A stretch of 64,000 nt of DNA from Lepidostoma basale. Its lineage: Eukaryota; Arthropoda; Insecta; Trichoptera; Lepidostomatidae. A program made the position numbers and the translations under genes. The stretch spans positions 1-64,000 of the forward strand of contig JAHDVF020000414.1 in NCBI GenBank assembly GCA_022606425.2, in the 5' to 3' direction. This document shows positions 11,441-21,941 of this stretch, in pieces. Every line of letters starts with the position of its first letter. Position 1 is the stretch's first letter. The notes below the pieces were generated by a model. It was not told where the DNA came from. It made no database searches and was given only the letters and a program-made list of their open reading frames with translations.

Positions 11441-11696
11441 TAAGTACATTGAAACATTTCGAATATGACTCCCCCCGACCATCACAACTTGCGCATTTCT
11501 GCACAAGTTAAATATTTATATACAAATAGAATAAAACATTTTTGAAATAAGAATTACAAATGTTTTTAAGACGCGTTTTTCTTATAGTTATTGAACTCGT
11601 ATTTCTCACTATTATAATAATCAGGTATTTTTCTTGAATGTTACCAATACTTTTAGACATATACTGGATTTTACCCATTGCGGTTTAATCATTTAA

Positions 11697-12025
11697 GGAT
11701 TGATTGTATCTCAATGGAGACGTAGATGTAAATTGTTTTGTGGAAACAGAATATGGTGGTTGAGGCGTTTACAGGTCTTATGACCTTTCATTGGTTGGGT
11801 TAAGCGATCGCTACAACATTCCCCATTCCGCCCTTCTTACGACCACCACGTCTGACAATTTTTTTAAAGTGTATACATATGCTACAATGTTGAGAAACAC
11901 TTCACGTATTTTTGTTTAATCTACACTAACCAATGACAGGTCATTAATCCTGTAAACGCCTCAACCATCATATTCTGTTTCCAAAAAACAATTTACATCT
12001 TCGTCTCTTTTGAGATGCAATCAAC
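11697..12025. mobile_element. E foldback MITE
   Basis: Left end ggattgattgtatctcaatg, inverted right end gagatgcaatcaacc. The terminal inverted repeats run inward through tggaaacagaatatg, gacctttcattggttggg and attccccattccgcc for about 150 bp or more. No transposase is encoded. Other copies lie near 26.4, 27.3, 38.2, 62.1 and 62.5 kb. Superfamily unknown. Confidence 0.75.
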
Positions 12026-13376
12026 CATGTATTTGTTTGTGAATAGTCATCTAACAAAAAAATTCGAATATAAAATTGTTTACAAATATTTAGTCTGTTG
12101 TTTTATCCGAAACACTTTGATCCTTATAACATAATTTAATGTTAAAATTACAACAATAAATTACTTACACTGTAATGATATCACATATATTTTATTATTT
12201 GTCGCAACAGCTGTTTTTCCAACAACTGATTACCTTAATTGATTTATCCTGATTAACAGTTTATAAATATTTAAACTCAAACATACGCTTACGAACTATT
12301 ACGAATAAAAATTTTAATTATAAATAAAATAATTCTTCAAATAACATATATTTCCTTTTTCTCATATTGTTTACTTGTTTATTTTGTCTATTTTTGCTTA
12401 ATCGCGTTTTTTTGTGCTGTGTTGTTCGTGATCACCTGCAATAGCCCGAAGTAAAGTTTTTAGATATACATATGTGTGTCTTCATAATAATGTTAAATAA
12501 ATAAAGCATAAAAAGATACCGGTATTTGTGTAAGAATTGGTAACATAAATAAGTCAAAGTATATTCCTTAAACGAGATTGAGGCGAGAACAATATCTGTT
12601 TACTTCCGAAGTTTTTTAGTTCACGGATTGTGATTTCGATATTAACGTATTCATTTTTTTGTAATAAGAACATATAACAAAATTTTACGATACATTTATG
12701 GCCTACTTATCGTTCTTGGTTGTACAATGTTGCTGCTCAGAGGTTGGTAAATACGACAATAAACACGTTTTTATACAGTTAAGAAATACAATAAAAGCAA
12801 ACACCCTGTACAGTAGACATAAATATACGCTGTGAAATAAAAACAAAAAAACGTGGTCAGACCTAGGTACATGCGTCGCGTCCCTCGGAGCCTCGGGGAC
12901 ACTCACGCGGGTAGGCACCCCCTTATGACTGAACCTTTTCACCCCTAAAGTAAAGGGTGGTATCATGTTACAAATGTATGAAACAAAATAAACTTTAACG
13001 AAAGTAAACTTTCGACCGCGAGTGTCTGTTTGGGAACAAACAACATCAAAATTTCATTTTTGAAAAATGTTTAATTCATTTGTCTTATACATTATCTTTA
13101 TGAGAAAAGTTTCAGCGTTTCGGAAACTTTGCGCTCGTACCTGTTCAGTCAACTGTCAAAGTTGTTTCGTATGATTTTAAATTAATTGAATTCCGATGTG
13201 ACGTCCCGAGCTTGTTCTTTGGCTTAACTACACTATTACCCAAATTAATTTTAAACACGTTTTTAAACAACAACAAAAAAAACTCAATTAATTCAACATT
13301 TGCTTCCGATTATCGTTACGGTTTAGACATATAATGAGCGTAAATGGTTCAAAAGATCTAAACGAGTAGTGTGAAG
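12026..13376. other. Mostly unassigned; F-arm trace at 12195-12240
   Basis: The string gtcgcaacagctgtttttcc (12199) matches the F arm. A mixed-composition segment at 12845-12970 (cgtcgcgtccctcggagcct) and the rest show no repeat relatives or convincing coding frame, and may be host DNA. Confidence 0.4.
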
Positions 13377-13465
13377 GCCAAGAAAGACATTGCATGACCA
13401 AATTAATCTCCAACTGAAAGGCGGCCATGTTCGAAGTAGGAACAATCGACGAGCGTGCATGTCAC
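13377..13465 (+). pseudogene. LINE B, 5' half of an interrupted copy
   Basis: Reads like the KAWHDQINL..RRPCSKSEQST region (gacattgcatgaccaaatta, then aatcgacgagcgtgcat). The copy is split by the minus-strand element at 13466-13792 and resumes at 13793. Confidence 0.75.
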
Positions 13466-13792
13466 AAACAAACCATTTTCTCCTCAGGGGTAGGTAGAGA
13501 GAATGGACCGCCACACTACCCTATCCTGGCAAACCTCTCTAGCTTGCTCCACATTCATACAACGAGTCATACACGCACGTCGATTCCTCCGACTTCTAAC
13601 ATGACCAACCTTTAATTTTTTTTTAATTTGGTCATGCTATGTTTTTCTCGATCTGCCTCGACTCCATACCCCATTTACATCATTAACGTATACTTTCTTA
13701 ACCATTCTTTCTCCATCCTTTCACAGCGATCCTTTCATAATTTTGTTCATTATACCTTCTTCCGCTCTACATTCCTTTCTTATATCAGCATC
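13466..13792 (-). mobile_element. LINE C copy inserted into LINE B
   Basis: Starts with the inverted (TTTG)n-type tail (aaacaaaccattttctcc) and runs through the C-terminal coding blocks to ttatatcagc. It is flanked by a perfect 14-bp direct repeat, agcgtgcatgtcac, at 13452-13465 and 13793-13806. That repeat is also where the surrounding plus-strand LINE B is cut. Confidence 0.85.
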
Positions 13793-13915
13793 AGCGTGCA
13801 TGTCACGATATGTGAATATAGAAGTTGCGCGAAAGTTATGTCATGATTAAAAAGTGGGGTGGTCCATCCTCTCTGCCTACCCCTTCGGAGAAACGTTGGT
13901 TAGTTAGTAAGTTAG
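13793..13915 (+). pseudogene. LINE B, 3' half of the interrupted copy
   Basis: Continues from cgtgcatgtcac through gtgaatatagaag and tccatcctctctgcctacc to the tail ggttagttagtaagtt. Several codons are deleted between them. Confidence 0.75.
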
Positions 13916-13982
13916 ATACTCGTATATATATTTTTATACTTCTTTTTTAAATTCTCCCAATTTGATTTAATTTCTGTGAAAT

Positions 13983-14140
13983 TGTCGCAACAGCAGTTTC
14001 ATTATCCTATGTTGGCATCAGCAGATGCTTCAAACATGTTTTTGTAACATTTGATTGGTATGTACATAATGATTAATTCAAGACATGTTGCCAAAACATA
14101 TGTCACAACAATTTCATATAGAATCAATCAATTTATTATG
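13983..14140 (-). repeat. F-family element, degenerate
   Basis: The inverted core reads CTGATG, tgccaacatagg, GAAAC, tgctgttgcgac. Stem II is disturbed and two bases of the CUGANGA box are missing. The other arm (gacatgttgccaaaacatat) lies near 14085-14130. Confidence 0.5.
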
Positions 14141-14299
14141 ACATAACAGTGTACCAAATTATACAGTTAATAGTATTAATACCAATTAGATTATCGTTTT
14201 CGTAAAATCCACATTGGCATCACTATAATTAGATTGTTTTTACGTATTAATAAGAGAGATTACATTAAAAATGTTAACTATAGATTCCCAACAGGGATG

Positions 14300-14389
14300 G
14301 TGGGCGCTAGAGTGGGCGCTAAAGTGGGCGCTAGAGGGGGCGCTAGAGTGGGCGCTAGAGTCCGCTAGCTCCCCTCAGTGGGCGCTAGA
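14300..14389. repeat. GC-rich 12-bp minisatellite
   Basis: Five consecutive copies of gtgggcgctaga (14300-14359, two with one change), then an 18-bp interruption and a sixth copy at 14378-14389. Strikingly GC-rich inside AT-rich DNA. No known element is recognised around it. Confidence 0.9.
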
Positions 14390-14506
14390 GCCCTCCATAT
14401 AGGATCGGATCCAGAGACAAATGGGGGCGTCAAGGTAGTCAAGGGGGCGCCGGTGTGTAATTAATAAGCAAATTAATAATTAAGTACATTTCTTAAATTG
14501 TAAACA

Positions 14507-14735
14507 ACAGGTTATTTGAACCCAATTACTCTACATGTTTTGCTTTTAGGATTATATTGATTTTCGTAAAATGTGATCGGTACTAATCTATCGCCATTTT
14601 ATTTTCACGTAAATTCTACACTAGAACAAAAACAGTATAACAATCACACTGCCGTTTCCAGAAATCAAACCTTGAGATTTCGGTCTGGCAGTCAGAACTC
14701 TTACCACTCTGCCACGAAGGTCGTCTGTAGTATTT
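14507..14735 (-). repeat. tRNA-derived SINE, (CAACAGG)-ended type
   Basis: The inverted head gccacgaaggtcg and ccactctgcc corresponds to the A box. The body (atcgccattttattttcacg, aattctacactag) matches the other SINEs. The 3' end is aacaggttatttgaaccc rather than ATA repeats. It has diverged in the B-box region. Confidence 0.8.
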
Positions 14736-14756
14736 TTTTCATGAATAAACATTAAA

Positions 14757-14860
14757 TCTTCTTCTTCGATGGCCCTACAGCCCATATCGAGCCTTAGCCT
14801 CCAGTATTCTTCGCCTCCAACTCCTCCTGTCCTCCGCTTTGACCCTCCATTATTCGATAA
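14757..14860 (-). pseudogene. LINE 3' terminus with (AAG)n tail
   Basis: The minus strand reads MEGQSGGQEELEAKNTGG and then WAVGPSKKK, ending in AAG repeats. Only the last ~30 codons of an unidentified LINE are present. Confidence 0.45.
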
Positions 14861-14960
14861 ATATTAAATCAATCAATCCAATTATAATATTTTCAACCTT
14901 TTTTTAAGACGTAAATAAAAATGTAAAAATGCATTAAGTATACAAATTTCTATAACAGTT

Positions 14961-15116
14961 AATTAATTAACTAACTAATCATCACACCGTTTCTCCGAAA
15001 CAGTAGGCAGAAAGAATGGAATGCCACAATTTTCTTTCCTGGCATAGTTCTCTAGCTTTCTCAATATTCATACATCGCGTAATGCACGCACGTCGATTTC
15101 TCCGACTCCTCGCGTG
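14961..15116 (-). pseudogene. LINE A 3' fragment
   Basis: Inverted tail (ttaactaactaatcatcaca) followed by the usual last ~50 codons to tccgactcctcgcgtg, where similarity stops abruptly. Confidence 0.8.
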
Positions 15117-15179
15117 TTAACGCGTGGTCGTTAACAGTTAACATTGTTTATACCATAGATAAAATATTTTTTGAATTAT

Positions 15180-15262
15180 TTAATATAACTGTTATGTGAG
15201 AGGGGCGGTTGGAATGTTTTTCCTTGAAAAGGGGACGTTGGTCAAGAAAAGGTTTGTAACCT
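15180..15262 (+). mobile_element. Possible hAT-like element end
   Basis: The G-rich phrase aaaaggggacgttggtcaag followed by aaaggtttgtaacc resembles the ends of hAT-type non-autonomous elements (ggttgggaaccact). A mirrored phrase (gattcccaaggtgggagcc) lies at 16512. Only family resemblance from memory supports this. Confidence 0.25.
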
Positions 15263-15594
15263 ATGCTTTAAACAATATGTAACGCTTGTACGAGTTGTAT
15301 ATGAGAGTTCGTTTATTCAACGTGCGCCTGTCGAAATTAGTTCGGCAGGCTGCATAACACACAAATGTTTGCAAGTACTATTCGGGATACAAATCAAACC
15401 ACAAACATTCGTGTCTCTCAGGAGTTAAAACAACCATCAATAGTGTAATGTAATTATTGTCGTGAATTGTATATTGCATTTCAGATCAAATATAAAAAAA
15501 TGCATAAGTACGAAAGTATTTCGCTAGCTGTATCCTATTAAATCTAACAATCTTAATTTGAAACCCCACCAGAGAATTATCGAATGCTGTGGGT
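15263..15594. other. Unassigned stretch
   Basis: Composition is mixed at 15290-15420 (gtgcgcctgtcgaaattag). No repeat relatives or convincing frame. Confidence 0.4.
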
Positions 15595-15790
15595 GATCTG
15601 TTTTATTGTATGGATGTGAAACGTGGACCTTAAAAGTCAACTCAATTAACAGACTGGAAGCATTTGAAATGTGGCTCTATCGCCGAATTCTCAGAATTCC
15701 CTGGACAGACATGGTTACCAATACCGAAGTCCTGAGGCGAGCTAGCATTGAAAGGGAGCTGTTGTCAAATATCAAGGTTCGGAAGATTTT
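15595..15790 (+). pseudogene. LINE D fragment (RT thumb/connector region)
   Basis: Reads MYGCETWTLKVNSINRLEAF, then EMWLYRRILRIPWTD and VTNTEVLRRA. This block follows the RT domain in many insect RTE-like elements. Similarity stops where a minus-strand LINE B begins at about 15791, so the copy is either interrupted or cut there. Confidence 0.8.
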
Positions 15791-16125
15791 ATTTGCCCTT
15801 TCCATTCACACTGCTTGTTTGCATTGTTTTGATTATTCTTACTTTATCCATTCGTTTTAATGTGCAAATCATTTTATTAAGGACTTAATTTTTTTTTAGA
15901 ACGCATTTATCCACCTTACATTCCTTTCTCACTTTTTCGTTTGGTATCCCATCATACATTGTTTTTTTGTTTTGTTGCAAATATCGTTTCATTTTCCCTA
16001 TATTCTTCATAGCGATCTCATTTCATGTATTCTACTTTCATTGTTCTTCTGTCATCTTCAAGCTTCACTTGCATAATTAATGGTTAACAGTAGAACCCCA
16101 TTATGCATAGCCATCATTGCTTTTG
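15791..16125 (-). pseudogene. LINE B fragment without its tail
   Basis: Matches the minus-strand LINE B at 53210-53480: attcacactgcttg, ccacctta..cattcctttctc, gatctcatttc..attctactttc and ttcaagcttcac. The 3' tail part is absent. Heavily mutated. Confidence 0.6.
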
Positions 16126-16199
16126 TCGATATATTTATATAAACGTGTTCATCAATGTTACATTAGCAATTCAATTATGGCAAATTCGTAAATACCTTT

Positions 16200-16370
16200 A
16201 CGGCAATGGCAACAAAGAGATAACTGGCATATTCCTACTCATATGGTTCTGTGTATATTTCCTTTGATTTTCTTTTTTTCGCCCTTTATACCGCTTTGGC
16301 TAGAGCTGTAATGATGTAAAGAGTTTTTTTCAATAAAATAATAATTACAATAATAATAATAATATATTAA
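16200..16370 (+). repeat. SINE 3' half with (ATA)n tail
   Basis: Shares catatggttct, atatttcctttgat and gatgtaaagagtt..caata with 46278-46412 and ends in ATA/AAT repeats. It has the same kind of tail as the SINE at 6290 but lacks the tRNA-like head. Confidence 0.55.
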
Positions 16371-16404
16371 ATATAAAGTTTTAGATCTTTATTCCAGAAG
16401 ACCT

Positions 16405-16510
16405 TCGTGGCAGAGTGGGAATAGCTATGACTGCCATAACGAAAGTCGCGTGTTTTATTACTGGTTACAACAGTGTGAAAATTTTCTAACGATATATTTG
16501 GTCTAGTGTA
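16405..16510 (+). repeat. SINE head fragment
   Basis: The A-box-like ccttcgtggcagagtggg and the following ctatgactgccata correspond to the tRNA-like head. It continues to tttggtctagtgtag and then breaks off. Confidence 0.65.
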
Positions 16511-16827
16511 GTGATTCCCAAGGTGGGAGCCGCGGTGTCGTAATTAGGGCGCCGCGAAACATTAATTAAACAATTCGACAATTTTGTTGGAATTCCCGAT
16601 TCTTGAAATTTTTACTAACCTAACCACATTAAAGCGCACTTCAACTGCGTGTCGAACCTTTATTGAATGCATTTGCACCACGACCAGCCGCTGTAATCAA
16701 GACCATGGTGGTTGTCCAGCCTCAATATGGATATTACCGAAACAGTTGAAATTTGATATTTTATATTATCCCAAGGAAAATAGTATCCGTTTAAAAGTAA
16801 TAATTAATTTCAAGTTTATAAAGATTA
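16511..16827. other. Unassigned; begins with possible hAT-like end
   Basis: gattcccaaggtgggagccg at 16512 may be the end of a hAT-type element. The rest (acgaccagccgctgtaatca) has no repeat relative in the window. Confidence 0.3.
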
Positions 16828-16985
16828 ACAGGCCGAGACTGCGATGGCTGGATGGTGCCGTGGCAGATTGTCGGTCCTGGAGTAGCAAGACTGGGAGGTA
16901 GCGGCCAAAGACAGGACGGGATGGAGACGTTTCTTGGAGGAGGCCAAGACCCACCAAGGGTTGTAGCGCCGGAGAAGAATAATAA
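16828..16985 (+). pseudogene. LINE 3' terminus, unknown family
   Basis: RPRLRWLDGAVADCRSW followed, after a frame change, by RRPRPTKGCSAGEE. This is the RGRPxLRWLDGV..W..EAKTHQG-type ending common in insect LINEs. Confidence 0.6.
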
Positions 16986-17551
16986 ATAGTAAAATTATAT
17001 ATTATGCAGTCAATGTAAAGTAAAAAAATCGACCTAACTACCTTCGTGGGCTTGGCATAGAGTAATGCCTACCAAACGGCGAATTTTCAATAAAAAGATA
17101 CCCCGGTAATTGCGTATGATAACATCGAGGGTGTTCAAACTGTCGCTGCCTGAAATATCTGTTCCTGTTGTTTCTAATGTTGCATCTAAAAGAAAGTGTT
17201 GCAGCATTTGCCCCTTTAAAAATATCGAAAAACGATCAGCGTTTGTTCCTCTTGTAAAATTCTAATTTGCAACATTTGCTACATAATTGTATATCCAAAC
17301 TATTTAGATAACAATTAATCGTGTGTCATTTCATTACTAAATATATCTTTGTATAAATAATGTGTTTTATTTCCATATTGCTATTCGTAAACAAAAAAAA
17401 TAGTATTTTTATGGAGGGGTCAGATTGACCCATGAATAATAACCGTGTTATTTTTATTTTGAGTAGTAACCAAGTGTTAATAGCATATAATTTAATTTTA
17501 GTCATCTGCACAATGCAATAGCTATAATCGAAACAATTAACATCATAATTA
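16986..17551. other. Unassigned AT-rich DNA
   Basis: Nothing recognised on either strand. Confidence 0.4.
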
Positions 17552-18090
17552 ACTAGCCATCACGCCGTCTCGTCGAAGGGGTAGACAGATATAATTTTTG
17601 ACATACTTTTCTCACTTCCTCGACATTAATACATCGTGTCATGCACGCACGTCGATTTCTCCGACTTCTCATGTGGCCGTCATTCAATGTTTACTTTATT
17701 TGATGGTGCCACGTTTTCATCGGTCTTCCTTTATTTCTACTTCTGTTAACATCGTTAACATATACTTTTTAACCATTCTTTCCTCATTCACTTTTCCAAT
17801 GTGTCCAAACCATCTCAATGTTCCTTTCATTATTTTATTCATTCCCACTGAAATCACTTCTAATATTTTCATTCGACACTATCATATATAGATTTTTATA
17901 TTCGTCTAAAGGATCTCATTTCTACTGCGTTTATTTTCTACTTTTGTTCTTCTTTTGCCAGTTTCATTCGCTTCCATACATAAGGGTCGGTAAAGGACCA
18001 CCAATTTGTACCGCCATTATTGCTATTATTGGATATGCTTTTTTTTGGGATGACAACATTAAGCGCACCTTTTACTTTGATACCATTGAC
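17552..18090 (-). pseudogene. LINE A 3' fragment, about 540 bp
   Basis: Inverted tail at 17552 (taactagccatcacgccgtc) and coding blocks back to gggatgacaacattaagcgc, equivalent to VVIANxxLSKK upstream of MYGSEAWNWQ. Several deletions and frameshifts. Confidence 0.85.
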
Positions 18091-18194
18091 ATCATAGCTT
18101 CCGTAAATCTAAAGATAGAAAAGCATTTATAACAGGTATTATTTTACCTATCTCCCAGGTAAAATGCACCGATGGGTTCTTTCTTAGTTAATAC

Positions 18195-18320
18195 ACAGTA
18201 ACAAAGAGGCGACATAAAGGAAAATGTAAAGATACTAGCAAAGAAGCAGTATCATTTTCGTATTTGTGAAGTGCGCTGGACGCGGCAGCATTAAAGAGCC
18301 ATCTTAATGGGGTATTCTCC
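18195..18320 (+). pseudogene. Possible LINE endonuclease fragment
   Basis: Frame reads VKILAKKQYHFRICEVRW and then MGYSPRGVNHP, reminiscent of the ICExRWTGxG motif of AP-type endonucleases. Weak. Confidence 0.25.
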
Positions 18321-18605
18321 TCGAGGAGTGAACCATCCATTAAAATGTAAGATATTAAGTATCCAGGAGGACAAAGATGATATTTTTATCTTCAGATTTT
18401 TCACAAGAAAATTTTAACAACAATACCTGTGCTTTGGGCGAGTATGAAATAACCTTTGTCTAGAATATCAATACAGAAATACTCATATCGTCATTCACTA
18501 AAACGCAGCAATGTCTTTATTGAAAGTGCTTTCTTATTCTAATATATTTTCTGTATTGGATTTTCGTATCGGATTTTTTCACATATTTTATATACTAAGT
18601 AACAT
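18321..18605. other. Unassigned
   Basis: Nothing recognised. Confidence 0.4.
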
Positions 18606-18873
18606 ATTAACTAGCCATCACGCCGTCTCCCCGATGGAGTAGGCAGACATAATGGAACGCCAAACTGTTCTGTCCTGACATACTTCTCTCGCTTTCTCTA
18701 CATTCATACATCTTCATCATGCACGCACGTCGATTTCTCCGACTCCTCACAGGGCCGACATTCAATATTTGATTTATTTGATCGTGCCACGTTTTCCTCG
18801 GTCTTCCTCTATTTCTGGTTCCATTCCTTTCTTCATTCATTCTTTCCATATGTCCAACCATCTTAATGTTTTA
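18606..18873 (-). pseudogene. LINE A 3' fragment
   Basis: The tail (ttaactagccatcacgccg) is followed by a largely open minus frame: MVGHMERMNEERNGTRNRGR, RPRKTWHDQINQILNVG, RRNRRAC. A deletion of about 30 bp removes the KKLYVNDVN segment relative to the 23-kb copy. Confidence 0.85.
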
Positions 18874-19188
18874 ATGTCGGTTTTCTAGAATTTTTATTAT
18901 ATTTTATGGGAATGACATGTTCCGTCCTTTTAAGTTATTATCACATGTAGGTTTGGTGGTCTTTTAAGGCACGTTGTTTGGTTTGATTTTCTCGATTCCC
19001 AGTCGTCGATCTATCTATTTGGTGGTCTCCCCGGAGGTTGGCCGTGCAACACAATTTCATATAGTTTTTAGGTGGATCAATTTTTCTCACGTGTAATTAG
19101 TTCTTTGTAGGAAACCTAGCCAAACAGCCCCCCTTAAAAGGCCATCAAGCCTATACTTAGAACAATAAGAAGAATAATAATTAGTAAA
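18874..19188. other. U-family remnant, then unassigned
   Basis: ggttttctagaatttttatt at 18881 and gacatgttccgtcctttta at 18913 are U repeats. From 18950 to 19150 the DNA (ggtggtctccccggaggttg) may be another LINE tail on the minus strand, not identified. Confidence 0.35.
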
Positions 19189-19306
19189 TAGCGGCCACAT
19201 TCAATGTTGGAAAAATCGACGAGTCGATATTATGATGTATGAATATAGAGGAATGTCGAGAGGTCTGTCAGAGGGCTTCCGGAGAAACGACGTGATGGTT
19301 AATCAG
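19189..19306 (+). pseudogene. LINE A/B 3' fragment with internal deletion
   Basis: From gcggccacattcaatgttgg through gtatgaatatagagga to the tail ttccggagaaacgacgtgat. About 30 bp of the C-terminus is deleted. Confidence 0.75.
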
Positions 19307-20254
19307 TTAAAGAAATTTGATTACTTATTTGCGTTTTTCTTCAAATACAATCAAATAATAGTTATATTTTAGATAAAAACGTTATTTTTCAATTCAATTA
19401 AAAACAATATGTTGTTCTAAAAACTCATTTGAAATCGATTCTCTAATTTTCCAAAGCAAGTTGACGCTGGCTTAAATACCGAAACTTTTATTATTTTACT
19501 GGGCCTGCAAAAACAATTATTTCCGAAAACAAGGGTGGATCTTTTTCTCTCGTTTTTCTCGTCCGGGGTGGTTTATTACAGAATCAACACACAATATTGA
19601 AGCACCACTTAATGAGATTTTGATATTTGGGTTTACGGGTGAGTGAAAATGTATTTTGCCTTCCGACCTTATCTGAAACGGCATTATTCAAAACGCCATA
19701 ATACTTGTATACAATAATACGAAATATACTGCGTGCTTTGGTATTATTATAAACACGTTAATTATGAGATAAAACAATGGCTTATTTATAACAACTAAAT
19801 CTTAACGAATAAGTCTTTCTGTTTGTCTAGGGTTTTGTAGGGCCAGGATTTCGGTAATATTGTGTTACATAATGAAGTGAACCACCGCACTTACTGCTGG
19901 TATGGCGCACACTACAAAATGGCAGAAATCTTTGATTACTATTGTAGGCTCAAAGTAATTTGGTCGTAAGAAGAACATGAACTGCGAACATAAACCTTAG
20001 TTTAATAATAATTAATAAAACATACACATCTATTGTATCACATTAATTGTTCTATCTTATTACGAGTATATAATAAACCAGTTCCCCTATACATATTTTA
20101 AAACTCGTTGTAGGGTGATGAATACCGAGTGACAAATGTGATCTAGGACACATGCACGCTTATTCCTGGTAGGACTGCCGTGTGGGTAAGACGTATGTTC
20201 ACGAGTTGCATGGGTAATTTTTTTTTTCATTTCTCTCGCTTTCATTATAATATT
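19307..20254. other. Mostly unassigned; holds a 22-mer repeated at 21943
   Basis: Nothing recognisable except caaagcaagttgacgctggc at 19453, part of a 22-bp string also found at the 5' edge of the LINE A at 21942. Confidence 0.5.
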
Positions 20255-20945
20255 TTTATAGTCTTCTTCTCCGTTTTAACCCTAAAGATTATTTTGCAGC
20301 AAAGTCTTGCACCTCTTTTGAGCCCCTATTCACCACAACGTATAAGTTAAATATCCTCGCACACTGTTTTGGATATATCTATTAAAGGGTGCTCCCTGTT
20401 ATTTGTTCTCACAACCATCCCCTGTATCATGTCGTGCAGGAGACTCTTATTGAGCATTATGTGAGCGGTCTATTGGGTTTGCCTCTCTAAGGTGGTTTTG
20501 AATAGCCTTTTTCCTTCAATTCTACTGGGAATCTCGTCATTTTTGATGTTGTCTCTCCAGGTAATTCATAATATTTTTCTGTAGAACCACATCTCAAACA
20601 CCTCCAATCTATTTCTTTTTCTTTTGGTAAGACACCATGTCTGTCAGTCGTACTTTAGTATGCTCCGTACATGTATTTCGAAGCTTTATATCTATCAAAT
20701 TCTCAAGACTTGCGTAATATATGCGTCTGTTGAAATTACTTTTTGTTCTACCATATCATTCCAGATTGTCCTACATTCAAGGTACACAAACTCTTTCGCG
20801 AATATATGTGTGGCTCTAAACATCAATACATTAATATTTTTGTTGTTATTCATTTTCATATTACGAGTATACATTTTATCCTTCCTCGTCTTAATTATGG
20901 TTCGACTATAATGTTCTCTGAAAAAATCAGAATCGTATGAAAACA
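20255..20945 (-). pseudogene. LINE fragment, RT C-terminal region to 3' end
   Basis: The minus strand reads EFVYLECRTIWNDMVEQK (equivalent of EFVYLGxxI), then LEVFEMWFYRKIL-like and ITWRDNIKNDEIPSRIEGKR in shifting frames, and MIQGMVVRTNNRE. This is the usual order downstream of the RT palm in RTE-like elements. Many frameshifts. Confidence 0.55.
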
Positions 20946-21930
20946 CCCCCGTTTTAATATCGTGAACTTTCTATACATTTTAATATTATTCAACTTTTGC
21001 TGTATCTATATTAATTTAAAATAAACGTTTTTAATCAAAGCAGCATCGTAAGTAAACGATGAGTTTAACATCGGATTGTTAAAATAATACAAAAGAATTT
21101 GTCATAAATTCTTGAACTCTATTATCATATAAAAATAAGATATGTAAAGTCATACTATAATATTAGGTTAAAGTTTCAGTACTCGAGTAATTTATACTGC
21201 CAGCCTAATTTCGGAAGTCTTTATCTGTGAAAGTTTGGATCATATCTATCCTGTATTATGCGACAAAGTGACAATAAGATTTCCCAGCTGGTACATGCAC
21301 GCTACAGTGTGAACAAGGTGAACAAATCCTCTTCACCCTGTTCAGGGATTAAATCGTGATGACATTTAATGTATAATGTGACAAAAGCTGTTTTAACTAC
21401 TCTGCCACAAGTTACTGCCGCAAATGAAAATTCAGAATAGCGAAGGGGTTCTAAGAAACGAAATCGCATGTTTATTTAGAGCGTTAATTAGAAAGTCCAT
21501 TGTATTTATTTTATATTAATTAAATTCATTCCCAAGTAAGTGTTTGGCAGCGTAGCGACCTCCAGCCAACGGGGCGGGCCGGGGTCCAGGAGACAAAGAG
21601 GCTCTTATCGAGATCAAACTCATCACATTTCCTAAATCAAAACATGTACAATATTTCCCCTGGTAATTTAAAAGTATTTTCGTTGAATTTTGAACAAAGA
21701 ATATAACAGGTTCATGCATAATAATTATGCTCCCACACACCTAGTACTGCGGGTGGAATAATGAACTCGTTCCCATTGTTCCTTTGTTCCTTTGCTTATT
21801 TATATTTACGTTTCAATATTAAAAGATTCCGCAAAAGAAAATATTTGTCAAGATACGTTCATTTAATGTCTCGATAGACGCTGTTGTTATTAAACTTTAT
21901 ATTGCTTTGTAGAACGTTATATGCATTTTG
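20946..21930. other. Unassigned
   Basis: AT-rich, with a short GC-richer patch at 21540-21600 (cagccaacggggcgggccgg). No relatives in the window and no gene recognised. Confidence 0.4.
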
Positions 21931-21941
21931 CAATTGTTATT
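21931..21941. repeat. Target-site duplication, left copy
   Basis: caattgttatt is repeated perfectly at 23401-23411, on either side of the LINE A insertion. Confidence 0.9.
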
